Shown: positions 1 through 12,529 of the stretch, piece by piece | How positions within the stretch are numbered: position 1 is the first letter of the stretch | Layout: the number at the start of each line of letters is the position of its first letter | Source: Vicia villosa | Taxonomy: Eukaryota > Streptophyta > Magnoliopsida > Fabales > Fabaceae | Assembly (NCBI RefSeq): GCF_029867415.1 | Contig: NC_081183.1 | Location: forward strand, 113,869,061 to 113,933,060 | Reading direction: 5' to 3' | DNA length: 64,000 nucleotides | Position numbers and translations under genes: made by a program | The notes under the pieces: model-generated | What the model saw: the letters and a program-made list of their open reading frames with translations, nothing else | The model's database searches: none | What the model was told of the DNA's origin: nothing

Positions 1-719
1 TTAAAACTTTCATGGAGGTGAATGGTCGGAACCCTAGTGATATAGAGGTTAGGTATCAAAAACATTTTCAAAGTCATTCTCGAGTACATGACATGCATTA
101 TCTTTTTCATGACAATTGGGCATACATGGTTTGACGGGAATGTGAAGGTCCTAAATTATTAGGGACAATATCCTTCTTTGGTAGCGCGACTAACATTGAG
201 AGTTTTTTTAAGAAATATGTTGACAACTCGAGAGTCGTTTTCAAAAATGTTTTCTTTATAATTATCACATAATTGATTTTGTACAAATGGGTGAATGTTA
301 GAAATGTTTTTTGCGGGCTACAATCACTTGTATGTTTTGATTTCATAAAACGGGTTGATGTTATAAATGTGATAAACTCGAAGATGCTTAAGCTTGAAAA
401 CTATAATGGGCTTTGAATACTAATTTTGATTTATGTAGAACCCAGTGTAGGCCCAAACTCTATGGTCCCTGACAGATGGTACTAGGATTGTTATATCCTA
501 AATAGATAGAACAAATGCCCTCTACCCACACACTAAAATTTGCTTGATCGCCTTATTGAGAATTCCAAATATTGAAGCATGTGATTAGACGGAAGACCCG
601 ATCTAATACTTTGCTCATTCTAAAGAATTGATTATTATGGCTTCAACAAATAAGTGTGTTTTAATATATTGTAATATCAGTTCTAGTTTTAGTTAATACT
701 TCAACCGATTTTCCTCTAG
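1..719. other. NLR 5' flank copy, non-coding
   Basis: No gene is seen here. From about 296 the sequence (a 'gttagaaat...gggctacaatca' block, then a 'tgcttaag...aataatgg' block around 385-410) matches the stretches at about 35848-36060 and 40975-41060 plus 48338-48440. Each of these lies directly upstream of a plus-strand NLR copy, so this is the decayed promoter/5' flank of copy A. The first 290 bases show nothing recognisable. Confidence 0.6.
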
Positions 720-3010
720 AACCTTTTGTGTTTGCCACTAAAAAGGTTCCAGTGATTACACTAATAACTATAGGAGAGATGGGTAAGACCAACCTTGCCC
801 AAAATCAATTTAGTGACTCAAGGATACAGAGTACGTGCGATATTACAATTTGAATATTTGTTTTGGAGGAAGTTAGTACTCTTCGGATAACTAACAATAT
901 CCTTGTATAAATTAACACTTCAATTGATGGCACTATGCTGGTGAAGAAGCTTTAATCATATTTGAAGGGAAAAAACTACAGGTAAGAAATTTCACAGTGT
1001 TCTCTACGATGCTTGGAATGAGAACCTCAATAAATGGAGAGTTTTTATGGCTCTTCTTAATCACGGAGCTCAGGGAAGCAAAATACTAGTCACTATACGC
1101 TTCTAAAAGAGAACCTTGCTAGGAGTTATTTTGCAAGTATGTATTATGAGATAAAACTATTCCTCAGTTTGAACATATTGGAAGAAATATCCCTCAAGCC
1201 TTGGAATCATTGGGAGTTCTATTGTACACAAAATCAACTACGAGATATTGGAAAGCGAGATATGGGACAAAGAAAACGAAAATGAAATCATACTAGCTTT
1301 GACGTTGTTATCAAAATATCAAAAGGTGTTTTTTCGAAATGTAATGCGCATTGTTCCCTAAAAGGTTACATATTTGAAATGCATCATTTAACTTCCTTTT
1401 GTATAGCTGAAAGCTTTTTCCATGCCCTCAACAAAAGAGTAGGAGTATGATAAAAATTGGTGAACGGTATTTCAACTATCTACTATCGAGATCAATTTAT
1501 CGGTAGTCAGTTAAGTACAAACATTATTTTGTAATGCACGACCTAATGCATGATTTAGCAAATCATATATGTGGAAATTTCTACTTCACCTTAAAATTTC
1601 AAAAAGTATATCACAAATGATTCGTTATTTGTCATTTATATGTGATGAACTTGGAGTTTCCAAAGTAGTCAAGTCATAACACAACCCTAATAGACTACAC
1701 ATATTTTTACCAATGTCATGAATTATAATCAACTTAGATGGTTATCGGGCATAAAGTCTAGTATGTTGTCCAAGTTATTCTCTCGACTCAAATTTTTGCA
1801 CATTTTATCTTTATCTATTTATTAGGATCTGATTGAGTTGTGAGATATAATTGGCGTTCTTGAACATCTACGCCATCTCGTTCTTTCTCGGACTATAATA
1901 ATAAAGCTTTTTGATTCTTTGTGCTTTCTTTTAAACTAACAAACTCTTAAACTGAGGGACTGTGAAAATTTTGAAGAGTTTACCGTGAATTTTTTAAAGC
2001 TAGTTTAACCTCTATTATCTAGATTTCGTTCGAAACTTAAATGAGAAAAATGCCAAAGTAAATAGGAAAACTAAATAACTTTGAAGTATTATAGGTTCTT
2101 TAAATGTGGACAAGGGTAGCATACCCAATATCCGACCATTAAGAGAGTTCAATTATCACAAAAATTTAAATATTTTATAGTTTAAAAACATTGTCAATCC
2201 CTTAGAAGCATTTTCAATCAATCTGAAATTGGAGTTAACATGGAATGCAAAGTTATCACTCCTCGCATTCCTTCCGAACACTTGAAGAAGCTGTCAATCA
2301 AGAGCTATGATGATACATTTTTTCCACATTGATTAGGAGACCATTCATTACCGAGTATTGTATTCTTAAAGTTGAACAAATTTGGAAACTGGATTTTGCT
2401 TCTTTCATTTGAAATTTTGCAATTACTCAAGCACTAGGGGATTATTGGGTTTTATGGGATAATGGTTATAGATAAAGAGTTTTATGGCAATGGGGGCGAC
2501 TCTTATGTTTCTATTGCATTGCATTGCCATCCTTGTTAAGCTTAAGTTTCAAAGATATGAATGAATGAGAAAAATGTGAATATAAAGTTGTGAGAAATGC
2601 TTTTCCGAATCTACAAAAGCTCTTTGCCAAAGAAACTTTCATCTAGTGAATCTAGAACTTTGTGATTGGAAACAACGTGTGGCTGCTGTTCCAATCTCTT
2701 TGCAATTCGTGAGTTCGGTCTCAATGATTGCAAGAGTATGCAACCTGGCCATTATTGATGTACACTAAACTTTTTGGAGATTGGTCTATGTAGCATGGAA
2801 GGATCCTCTGTGGAATGGATACATATCTTATCTCATTGTTACTCCATTAAAATATTGTCAATTGAAGATTTGCTAGCTATGAATATTCTAGTAGACAATT
2901 GTTACAATTTCCTTGTAAAATTTGATATCGCAGATAGTCGCGACTCCATTAGTATCTTCTCACAGGATCTGTTCTAGAACATGATTATCTCAACAGTTAT
3001 GAGTGTTGTT
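720..3010 (+). pseudogene. NLR copy A (NB-ARC-LRR), decayed
   Basis: Relic of a CC-type nucleotide-binding leucine-rich-repeat resistance protein. The P-loop reads GEMGKTNLAQ at 773-802. The kinase-2/RNBS-B region follows at about 998-1101 (YDAWNENLNKW, then GSKILVT). The WMAE-like and 'ALMHDLMHDLA' ARC2 regions lie near 1360-1560, and LRR-like leucine-rich stretches continue to about 3000. Every reading frame is broken repeatedly by stops and small indels, so no protein can be made. It is the left arm of a tail-to-tail pair with copy B. The family is clear, but the subfamily (RPP13-like) is inferred only from the general motif style. Confidence 0.8.
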
Positions 3011-3068
3011 ATGTTGAAATGATATCCCTAGGGCATAAGCATTGTACACTTACATCTTACATCGTTGT

Positions 3069-4840
3069 TTATTGGATAGTGTCATCTATTTGCGACATTG
3101 ATACTAAGGTTATTTGATATTTGCAAATTGGAGCAGACAATGCTCCTTTGAGAACCGATGCAAATTTAGTGCACTCTTCAATTGAAAAAGATGTAAGTTC
3201 AATATACTCATGCTTTAGTGAAATCATTTCTAAACTACTACACTTATAAATGTCAATAAAATCAAATTTTGGGAACATATCTAGTAGGAAGTTCCTTAGA
3301 GAGTTGCAAGTGATTTCCAATTTTACCAGGAAACTATATCAATCATGTAGGAGAATATTAATAGTTTGACAATCTTCAAATTTCAATGTTTTAATTGAAG
3401 TATATGTCAGATCCATTACATGGAGGATCCTTCCATGCAACATGGTAAAATTTCAATAAATTTTAGAGAAGATGAATGATAATCAAATTGCAATCAGTAA
3501 AACATAATTCACTAATGACCGGAGAAAATGGTCAAAAGCTGTTGCAATCAAAAATTTATTTGACAATTTGTATTTAGACATGACATTATAGAAAGTTTTG
3601 TAGACGTGGAAAACATCCCTCACAAAACTCTTTTCAAATATGGAAATGAAATAGAAAGAGAAGTGTCAGTCTCATTCCCATAAAACTCTTTAAAGATCAC
3701 CACTATCCTAAAGAACTCAATAATCCGAAGATGACCGAGTGATGGAAAAACCCCAAATGAGGGAAGAAAAACGTGGTTTTGATAATTGCTCAACTTTAAG
3801 GATACAAAATGAAATGACTTTTGACCAATGTATAAATGTGTATCATCATAACTCTTGATTGACAGTTTCTTTAAGTGTCTGGAAGCTTGTCATTTTTTTA
3901 GCCTTTCACTTATTTAATGTTTCACTTATCCTTTAACTTAAATTTTCAGATTTGTTGAAAAATGCTTTGAATGGATTGAGAATGTTTTGAAACTCTAAAA
4001 TAGTGAGTTTTCTATGACGATTGAACTCTTTTAACGGTTGGATATTGGGTTCTCTACCCTTGTCCACATAAAAAGAACTAAGTACATCAAAGTTGTCTAA
4101 TTTTCTAATTTGCTTTGCCATTTTTCTCACTAAGTTATAGTGAAATCCATATAACAAAAGGTTTAGGGGTTTATGAAAATTCAAGGAAATTCTTCAAAAT
4201 TTTCAATGTCCCTCAATTTAAGTATTTGTAACTTAAAAAGAGAGCACAAAGAATTAAAAGCTTTCTTATTCTAATTCAACAAGATCTAGATGAATTAATC
4301 ATATTTAGAATCGCTAATTTTATTAGATAAATTAATCATATTTCAATAATTTGAATCGAGAGAATAAATTGAACAACATAGTAGACTTTATGATAAACAA
4401 CCATCGAATGGAATTAACAGACAAAAGTAGAAATTTGCCGAGTCTATTAGGGTTATGTAACTAGACTACTTTGAAAACTTTGAATTCATCCCATATAAAT
4501 AAAAAATGACAAGATATTTATGATATACTACATGCTTTTTAACTTTTAAGATGAAGCAAAAATTTCCGCACGCATAATTTGCTACATCGTGCATTAGGTT
4601 GTGCATAATGTTTTTGGTTGAAGTACTTTTCATTGACATTTTTTTATATTCCTCCTCTTTTGTTGAGTATATGGAAAAAAATTCCAGCTATTTAGAGGAA
4701 GTTATATCCATTTTAAATAGGTAACACCTTAGGAATAATGTTTATCACACAAAACAACTTTTGAGATGAGAAGGGAGGTTTTGATAATTCAACGTCAAAG
4801 TTGATATTATTTCTTTTTCATCTTCTAAGTCTCATAGAAA
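3069..4840 (-). pseudogene. NLR copy B (ARC2-LRR), decayed, minus strand
   Basis: Minus-strand NLR relic with LRRs. The best piece is the 83-codon stretch 4184-3933, containing KMAKQIRKLDNFDVLSSFYVDKG, an LRR motif that recurs in copies E-H. Upstream on the minus strand (about 4840-4550) are the end of NB-ARC and the MHD region ('NEKYFNQ', then the degenerate 'MHDLM' part). No P-loop is found, so the 5' part is missing. It faces copy A tail to tail; the two 3' ends meet near 3.0 kb. Stops occur in every frame. Confidence 0.78.
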
Positions 4841-5459
4841 ATCAAAATATTATTTGTCAAAACAACACAAAAACCAAAATTGAAATGGGATTAACTATAC
4901 GCTCTCACTCTCTAATCCGTGAGTGTGCTTTGGAAACAGCTACGGTTTATCTTCAACCTCTAAAAGTAACTACATAGCAGCACAAATTGAAATGGGACAT
5001 ATAATAGCATGTTTTATGAGATTTCAGGCTTACACTAACTTCAATAAGCCCCTTCTACAGTCCTACTTATATTTTAAGCCATGAACAAAACTAACACACC
5101 ATTTACCGTAAAACACTCATGATCATGCAACCAAAATTCAGAATATGCTCAAAAGAAGCCAGAGAAGTAGTTAGACTAACCAATGATCACAATTCCAAGA
5201 AAAGCAGGAGCAAGATAGACAAGGATTGCATCACTGCCAAAACAAAACATGAATAATTGACACGTTCAAAATTGACCTCAAAATTCATAGAAATAAATTA
5301 AAAAATCAGATGGGAACATAGTTAGAGATTGAAGTTAACGTTTGGAAGTGTCAAATTTTGATCTACTCAAAGTCGATTCCTTCAACCTTTTTCAACATCC
5401 ATTCTAGATCATAAATGTTTAATGATTCATGGTGATAAAATCATAAATAAAACATAGTA
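4841..5459. other. No recognised feature
   Basis: AT-rich sequence between NLR copy B and the LINE fragment. I see no coding frame, repeat boundary or RNA gene. Confidence 0.4.
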
Positions 5460-5804
5460 ATGATTTGTTCACCAAAATTATGTCAATCGGGTATTGTGTG
5501 GCTCGCTACCACTTGGACTCTTTGGCTTTTAAGGAACGCTGTTTGCTTTCGGAAGGATAATTGGAGTGTGAATAACACCGTTTGGAACATTAAAGAGTTG
5601 GCTTGTAGGTGGTTCTTTCATGCGAAAATTAATTATTCCAACTACTCCTTTTACGAGTTTGTTAAGGATCCCTTTCGTTTCCTCTCGTAAATGTATTTGG
5701 TTTGTAATTTTTCTTTTTCGGTTGGTTATTCCTTCTTTTCGTGTAATCGGGTTGGAGAACCCTTAGTTCTCCCTATTAATATATCTTGCTTACACAAAAA
5801 AAAC
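5460..5804 (+). mobile_element. LINE 3' end (zf-RVT tail plus poly-A)
   Basis: A 76-codon frame at 5460-5690 ends a non-LTR retrotransposon ORF2. Its WLATTWTLWLLRNAVCF...CRWFF pattern matches the C-terminal zinc-finger region after plant L1 reverse transcriptases. About 100 bases of 3' UTR follow, then an A-run at about 5795-5804, as expected for a 5'-truncated LINE insertion. Only the last part of the element is present. The 5' boundary and target duplication were not identified. Confidence 0.65.
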
Positions 5805-6308
5805 CTTCACCTTCTCCATCACACTGTCAACTTTGAACTCAACCGCTTCTTCACCTTCATTTTTTGATTGTCAAAATGGTTTAGCCTACTTTTATAAAAA
5901 TTGGAATCCCTATGACGTGTACGGTTAGTTTGTTTTGCAAATTGTTAGCTAGTGTACGTTGCATATAAACAAAACCACCTTAGACATTTACCTTCTCATA
6001 TGATGTTTTGCAGTACAAGGTTGTGCTATACTATACTTTATGAAAAGCAAAATCATAAAGTAGCAACATTGTATATCCATATATAGTTATGTTAACTGGA
6101 AATAATGTCGAATTCTTCAAGAGAAATGGAGACTGGGTGGGTGGTGACTGGTGCCCATCATCCTTCACTAAATTAATATAACAAAATAAGTTGAACAACA
6201 CACTGAAACCATGAACTACTTTGGTGGAATAAAACTGGGTGGAAAGCTGTAGAACAAGTTGAACAACACACTAATTTACATCACTGCCTTTGTTGACAAT
6301 GCTGAGCT
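5805..6308. other. No recognised feature
   Basis: AT-rich spacer before NLR copy C. I see no coding frame or bounded repeat. Confidence 0.4.
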
Positions 6309-8008
6309 GAGGCAGATCAGAAACGGTCGTGCAAAAACATGCTTCAAGTAAAATTGATGGAAAAACTAACCGGGAAGAGATTTCTTCTTGTTTAGATGAC
6401 ATTTGGAATGAGGACATGCAGTGGGAAGCTTTGCAGACTCCTTATAATTATGGGGCTCGGGGAAGCAAAATTCTTGTCATTACACACGATAAAGAAGTTG
6501 CTTTAGTCATGAAATCAAATAATATGCACCATTTTGAGCAATTAGAAGAAGAACATAGCTGGAAATTGTTTTCTAAGCACGCATTCCAAGATAAAAAATG
6601 ATTCCCATATAAATCTTAAGTTTGAACAAATGTCGAGGATTGCATCTGGCTTTGGAAGCAATTGGAGGCCTCTTGAAAACAAAGCCATCCTTGTTGAATT
6701 GGAAGAGGATATTGACAAGCTAGATATGGGACCATGGTTTTAAATTGCGGTTGCGGCTGCGGATGCGGTTGCGGTTGCGGTCACTGCGGTTGCGGCTATT
6801 GCGGTTGTTGCGATGCGGAATGCGGTCGTTGCGGCGTGAATTCATATTTATGAACATAAAATATTATATTTTATTATTTATTTTTGAATACACATTTCTT
6901 CAATTTTTTCTCTAAATTTTCAAATATATCTCATTAACAACTCGTCATCATTTTAAATATCACTAATCCTTTTAAAATATATCTTAAATCTTCGATATAA
7001 TTAAAAAAGAAGATAGACCAAATAATTTTTGCGAGCATTGCATAATCTGATGCGGTCTGATGCGGCCTGATGCGGCTTAATGCGGCCGATGCGGTGTTAT
7101 AATGCAGCCGTTGCGGTGTTATGATGCGGTTTTTATTGTGATTTACAATCACACCGCAATTGCGGCCTGATGCGGATGCGGACACTACCGCAACCGCAAT
7201 TTAAAACCATGTATGGGACTTAAAAATAATGACAGAAATTATCCCTATTTTGATATTCAGCTATCAAAACCTTCAATCTCATCACAAGAGATGTTTTGCC
7301 AATTACGCGGTATTTTCAAAAGGTTATTTGTTTGAAAAAGATCATTTGAGTTTATTATGGATGGCTGAAAATTTTCTATGCCCTCAATAAAAGAGTAAGA
7401 GTTTGAAAGAAGTCGGTGAAGATTATTTAAACGATCTATCATTGAGATAATTTTTTAAACAATAAAAAAAGTACAATTTTTTTTTGTAATGCACGACCTT
7501 ATCCATGAATTAGGGGAAATTTTGCTTCGCGTTGAAAGTTAAAGAAGCATAAAACACATAAAAAATACTCGTCATTTTCCATTTTATGTGATGAACTTGA
7601 ACCTTTGTTTCAAGCTCTTATATTATACTAATAGTTTACCCATATTTCTACCATTGTCTACGGGTTCTTATCAAACATTGATGGTGGTTGTGCTTGAAGT
7701 TTGACACATTGATAATGCTTTGTCTTCATATGATTATAGGGATATGATTGAGTTGTCAAATACAAATAGGCAATCTTAAACGTCTATAATACCTCAACAT
7801 TTGTCAGACTATAATAAGAAATATTTCCAATTCTTTATGCTCTCTCTATTATAACTTGCAACTATTGAAACGGAGGGAATGTGAATATTTTGAAAAGTTG
7901 CATGTGAATTTATATGAACTTGTAAACTTGTGCTATTTAGATTTCCGTGGTACTAGAGTGAAAAAAAGGGCAAAGGAAATGGAAAAGTTGAAGAACTTTG
8001 AAGAATGA
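6309..8008 (+). pseudogene. NLR copy C, decayed and interrupted by a MITE
   Basis: Plus-strand NLR relic. The 90-codon frame at 6329-6601 carries kinase-2 and RNBS-B: SSCLDDIWNED, GARGSKILVITHDKEVALVM and EEHSWKLFSKHAFQD, the best-preserved NB-ARC piece in the window. The P-loop half is missing. After a short gap the GLPL/ARC region resumes but is split by the hAT-type MITE at 6733-7211. Removing the MITE and one target copy would rejoin the broken NLR text ('LDMG' continuing 'LKNN'). ARC2 and LRR parts run to about 8008, where the copy stops abruptly at an inverted partner (copy D). Confidence 0.85.
6733..7211. mobile_element. hAT-type MITE (479 bp) with 8-bp TSD
   Basis: The element has perfect 24-bp terminal inverted repeats beginning CATGGTTTTAAATTGCGG, and is flanked by an exact 8-bp duplication TATGGGAC (6725-6732 and 7212-7219). 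The 8-bp TSD points to hAT transposase. The subterminal zones are packed with TGCGG units in both orientations. There is no coding capacity, so movement would need a transposase in trans. It sits inside NLR copy C. Confidence 0.92.
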
Positions 8009-8690
8009 AATCCAATTTCTTTTGTCATTTTTATTACTTTAGTTCCAGGGAACTCTAGATAGCAAAGGTTAACAAGAAGAAATAAAAATAAAGAAAAAAC
8101 GCTTCAAAATTTTCATTGCCCCTCAATTTTAGTATTTGTAACTTAAAAAAAGAGCACAAAAAATCATAAAGCTTTCTTATTATAATTCAAGAAAGATGTA
8201 ATCCAATAATTCAAGAAAGATGTAATCCAAGAAAGATCTAGATGACGTAGATGTTTAAGATCGCCAATTATATCCATTAACATAATCATATCTCATTAAT
8301 TTGAGCAGAGAGTTATCTTGGACAACTTAGATTTTATGCACGACAAACATCGAAGTTGGGATTCATAAACAATGGTAGGTGCAGTCTATTAAGGTTGTGT
8401 AACTACTTGACTATACTTTGAAAACTCTGACTTTATCACATATAAATGAAAAATGACTAGACATTTGTGATATACTATGTGCTTTTGAGTTTTTAAGGTC
8501 AATCATAATTTTCCACAAATTTCCACCTACATAAATTGCTAAATCATACATTACAAGATAATGTTTGTACTTTCTTAACCGCTAAAAAATATCTTGATAG
8601 TATAGTTGGAGAACTTTTCAATGACATTTTTTTCATATTGCTACTCTTTATTGAGGGCATGGCAAAAAAAATTCTTTGTGAAATCTTTGA
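8009..8690 (-). pseudogene. NLR copy D, truncated, minus strand
   Basis: Minus-strand LRR-region relic. It corresponds to 4190-4690 in copy B and 39000-39560 in copy F, and is the inverted counterpart of 7366-8008 in copy C. The C/D junction has almost no spacer, so the two form a near-perfectly centred palindrome. The outer end is near the sequence encoding the MPSIKE-like ARC2 segment (8640-8670). Multiple stops exclude function. Confidence 0.7.
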
Positions 8691-8961
8691 GTGATTTAGC
8701 TTCAAGTAAAATCTGAGTGATAAGCCTCTTCACCAGCAAATTCTGACTCACACAACAGACTTTAATAGACAATTGCTTGATAGGGAGAATTTTGTGCTCT
8801 TTTGATTAGGAATTGCCCAACACCCATCACCGATACTGCAACACCTAACCCTGACATCTGGTTTTTGCTACATAGAGTTTCAAACACAGACTTAATTCAT
8901 CGATGACACACCAGAATAGAGAATTGCATAACGTTTTGCACATGCACTAAGATACAAATAA
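8691..8961. other. No recognised feature
   Basis: Short AT-rich spacer between NLR copy D and the hAT-like element. No feature is supported. Confidence 0.4.
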
Positions 8962-8969
8962 CATCTCAT

Positions 8970-9594
8970 CTGTGAAGCACGAGTACTCTATATTAGGTAA
9001 AGTACCGGTACCGGGTATGTACTCGGTACCAGTACGCGTACGGTACTTACCCGGTACGCATCGAAGCCGTACCAATATATATTTTTTTAAGTTGGTACAC
9101 CAATCGGTACATATTTGGTACCACGTATCCAACTTTTTAAATATTTTTTGGATGATATAATTTGTGTTTTTTGTTTTACTTAGAGAAAGAGGAAGGTTTA
9201 TAATGAAGGAGCAACAAAATGTACGATATTGGTGGATATGAATGAGATCTATTTCATGGAGCTGATATTTTTCTCGATGAAACTTGACTTAGAAGCTATT
9301 CTTTTTAATGATATTGGAGAGAAAAATATTAATATTCAATCATGATTTCATGATTTATTGATATGCTTAAGTGTAATTTATGTATGTTGCGTAGATATTA
9401 ATTTTTTTTAAGCAAATTGTTTTTTAATTTTAATATTTTGTTGTTATAAAAATAATATAGTTATGTTGTTGTTTTTATAATTATATTTTAAAAAATTATA
9501 CACGTACCCGTACCTTAGATTTTCTAAAAATACCGTACTCCGTACCGGTACCCGTATCGGGTACTCGGTACACAACCGTACCTATGTAACATAG
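8970..9594. mobile_element. hAT-like non-autonomous element (625 bp)
   Basis: Flanked by an 8-bp direct repeat CATCTCAT (8962-8969 and 9595-9602). The ends are imperfect inverted repeats: the left begins CTGTGAAGCACGAGTAC, and the reverse complement of the right begins CTATGTTACATAGGTAC (10 of 17 match). Inside each end lies a cluster of GGTAC/CCGTAC units. The middle is AT-rich with no recognisable transposase. TSD length and architecture suggest hAT. Boundaries are less certain than for the element at 6733. Confidence 0.7.
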
Positions 9595-9602
9595 CATCTC
9601 AT

Positions 9603-9999
9603 TTTTAAATGGACCCATTACCCCAATTGCAACAGACCAAACTTATTAACCAAAATAGAAAATTCACTTCACCACTAGCTATAGTTTGCACGATTAGTTA
9701 AACCTCTCAATAGCCGCCTCTCAGCGCCACCAAATTCTGAAAAAAATATGACAAGGTTCAGCTTAATGTTATGATGATTCAAAGTATTAGCCTGCAAAAC
9801 AAGAAAACCACCTCTATGTACCAATAGAGAACCCAATTGAATAACTATTATACACATCTACGTACAAATCCCTGAACTCCCCTTTGATCCTTTTAGTCAA
9901 AGTTGTGGATCTATATTATTGCAATATAACGACAACAACAATTTGTTAACTTATATAATTTTGATGATGATAACAATATGAAGTGAATTATTCAACTAT
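9603..9999. other. No recognised feature
   Basis: AT-rich spacer between the hAT-like element and the Copia relic. No gene is seen. Confidence 0.4.
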
Positions 10000-11400
10000 A
10001 TATAGCGATGATAAATTTGGTATGCTTGGAGATTAAGATGCCCAAACTAAGGAAAACACCTAAATTAAATCGGTATTTTGTGGAATTCTTGATCTTCAGT
10101 CAAAATCTTTGTTTGGTTATGAGTTACACTTGGTTTCTCATTTGGTTTATGAGATTTTTCGTCAAGATATCATGTTATTTTTTAGTTGCGCATGGTATAA
10201 AATCTCTCAGTTGGTTTGAGACCAACTTGGTAGTGTGAGATTAACCTGATATAAAATTTCGTGTTTGGTTTGGAGGATAACTAGTGTAACAACTCCAAGT
10301 TTGTTTGTAATAAAGTTCATGGGTATAAACTGTGAAAAGCTCACACATAGAGTGAACTCCCAAGAAAAAATTCTCAAGAAGAAATTGTAGGTAAAGTAGT
10401 TAGACCGAACCTCTATAAATCTCTAGTGGTATCTTCTTATCCCTTATATCCATTTATTTTTGTTGTTTGCTTATTTTTCGCTGCTTGCTTTTACAAAATA
10501 TTTTTTATTGGTCATTATTTTTCAAAAGCAACACAATCTAATCCCTCTTATATTAGAGTCACTTGTCCAACAAGAGGTAGTATAATGACTGTAAACACTT
10601 TTATTTTTAACAAAGTACTTTTCATGATTACAATTCCTCATTTGATAATGAAAGGTTTGAATTATGGAAAGTAAGAATTGAAATTTTTATTACAGCAAAA
10701 TATTTGTAAATGTGAGATTTTATAATCAATGGTGTCTGTTTTCCCCTATTTTTGCTTTGATGATAAAGTAGTAAATAAACTCTTTTTTATTGGACGGAAG
10801 AAAACAAGAGAAAAGTATATTTAACTTTTAAAACCAAACATCTCTTGACAAGTACCTTAAGTTGTAAGGAGTTCGTTCATGTTTTTAATTATGATTTCAC
10901 CAAGGAAATGTGAGACACTATTGGGGTGATCCATGAAATTTATCCTAATATCAAACAAGAAAGAATGAACACGTATATCCAAGAAGTTGGGATACCAAAT
11001 GAACATGAAATTCATTCTAATAAATAGTACACAACTATTAGAACACTTGGAGGTTATGTTAGAAATTTTATATCTAACAACTTTCTAAGAATTAAGAGTT
11101 GACATCAAAAATCTGATCAAATCTTCAAATTTAAAATATTGCAGTGCCTTTGATGAGTTTATGTAAGAATCTAGAAATAAATAGGTCGTTAAGAAACTCG
11201 AGGAGTTGATCCTGTTGCTCAAGGAAGAAGAAGAAATATCTTAATATTCATCAGCATCGTCAACATCTTCAAGATGAATACTCATAGATGAAAGTGAAAT
11301 ATTAACTCCAATAAAATCTTTTGATTGAACAATCTCAATAGATGAACCATCATTTGAAGAGTCATCATCCAATGGAAATAATGAAGAAGTGGTCTAACAG
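10000..11400 (+). mobile_element. Copia-type gag relic with LTR-like 5' part
   Basis: From about 10600 a broken plus-strand frame resembles Copia gag. It contains NYGK/W-K-V-R-I-E-I-F, then 'KEMxDTIGVIHE' near 10905-10935, a strong match to the gag signature (AKEMWDTL..THEG), and a KKLEELI-like acidic tail near 11190-11230. Upstream (10280-10580) is a T-rich stretch where an LTR 3' end and primer site would lie, but no clean primer-binding site is visible. Stops and frameshifts make it non-functional, and no pol domain follows. Confidence 0.6.
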
Positions 11401-12529
11401 TTCTAGCAGTATGTAACAGATAAAAGCATTAGTCTAGAGTGTCGCACTGGAAAAATAGAGATTAAGCTGTTGATTAACTTAACTCGGAAAAATCAAGATT
11501 CACCACTGAACTTTATTGTTTCTAAAGGAAAAGGAAAATATCGATAAAACTCAAATGCGAAAAATAAAACAAAAGAGAGATCTGGATACTAGGGTCGGTT
11601 ATACAAGGGGAAGGTATTAGTACCCCTCACATCTATGGTACTCCATAGGAACCTCTTAAAGTCTCTGTTATGATAAAACCGAGTTATTTGCAAAAATATT
11701 GGGGTGATGAGAAAAGAAGTATTATATTATTTTTGTGTTCTCCAAGACTTCAAGATTATTGTTCCTACGTATCCTCCATGTATAATGAAGAAGTTAGAGC
11801 CTCGTAGTTCGTGGTAAAAGTAACCACAAAAGTTTGTTGATTGGTTTTAAATTGGAAACACATTTCGTCGTATTTGAGTGGAAAAAACAACTTATTACCC
11901 ACAAGTATGAAGAAGTTAGCATTTGCATCATCTTCATATGGAGAACTTTTACTTGGTGGTTCTCACAAGTACATCTCTACATTCAAGTGGAAAATGTCAA
12001 TCACTTCACAACATCTTGTAGGAGCATAGTCGTTTGCATCACTACAAGAATAGACTAATATTTGAGAAAAGTTTTTAAAAGAAAAAGTGCATAAAGGGTA
12101 CAAAAAGAAGTTTGATGAAGTTTGTCTTTTTTTAAAGTTTTTGAAAAATAGTTTGAATATGCTTAAGTGTTTTAGCATTTATTAAGAAAAAGATTTTCAG
12201 GATCATTTGACAAAGTCAAGATTTATTGAGAAAAAGTTTGACGTTTGAAGAAAGAAGTTTTGAAAACAAAGAGATATTTTGAAAATTGAAGAAGTAGGCA
12301 GGAGATGAAGAGATTGTCTTAAAGCATAAAGTAAATGGCACGAAATAAAAAGTCTCATTGTAAGGTAGTCCAAGAGAAAGCCTTTGTGTGCGTAAGTGTA
12401 CTAACCACAAGATGGAGCAAGCATATGACATTAGTCAAAATGAGAATCCATTTCCCTTTGGATTTAGCCATAAAATAAGCAAAATAAGCAAGCAAATTGA
12501 TAGCAAAATAATTGTGGCTAGATGCAAAA
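11401..12529. repeat. LTR-retrotransposon non-coding debris
   Basis: No gene. The block at about 11590-11650 (gggtcggttatacaaggg and onward) resembles the block at 53660-53720 (ggtaggttatacaaaggg), marking both as copies of the same untranslated retroelement region, probably of Ty3/gypsy Tat/Ogre type. The short open frames between 11834 and 12580 overlap one another on both strands and lack any motif. Confidence 0.45.

Noticed and set aside
6329..6601. Functional NB-ARC gene
   Set aside because: Although open for 90 codons, it lacks the P-loop, is followed by stops and carries a MITE.
12041..12060. CACTACAAGAATAG as the left end of the CACTA element
   Set aside because: The flanking triplets do not match those at the right end, and the subterminal repeats begin only 490 bp further on.
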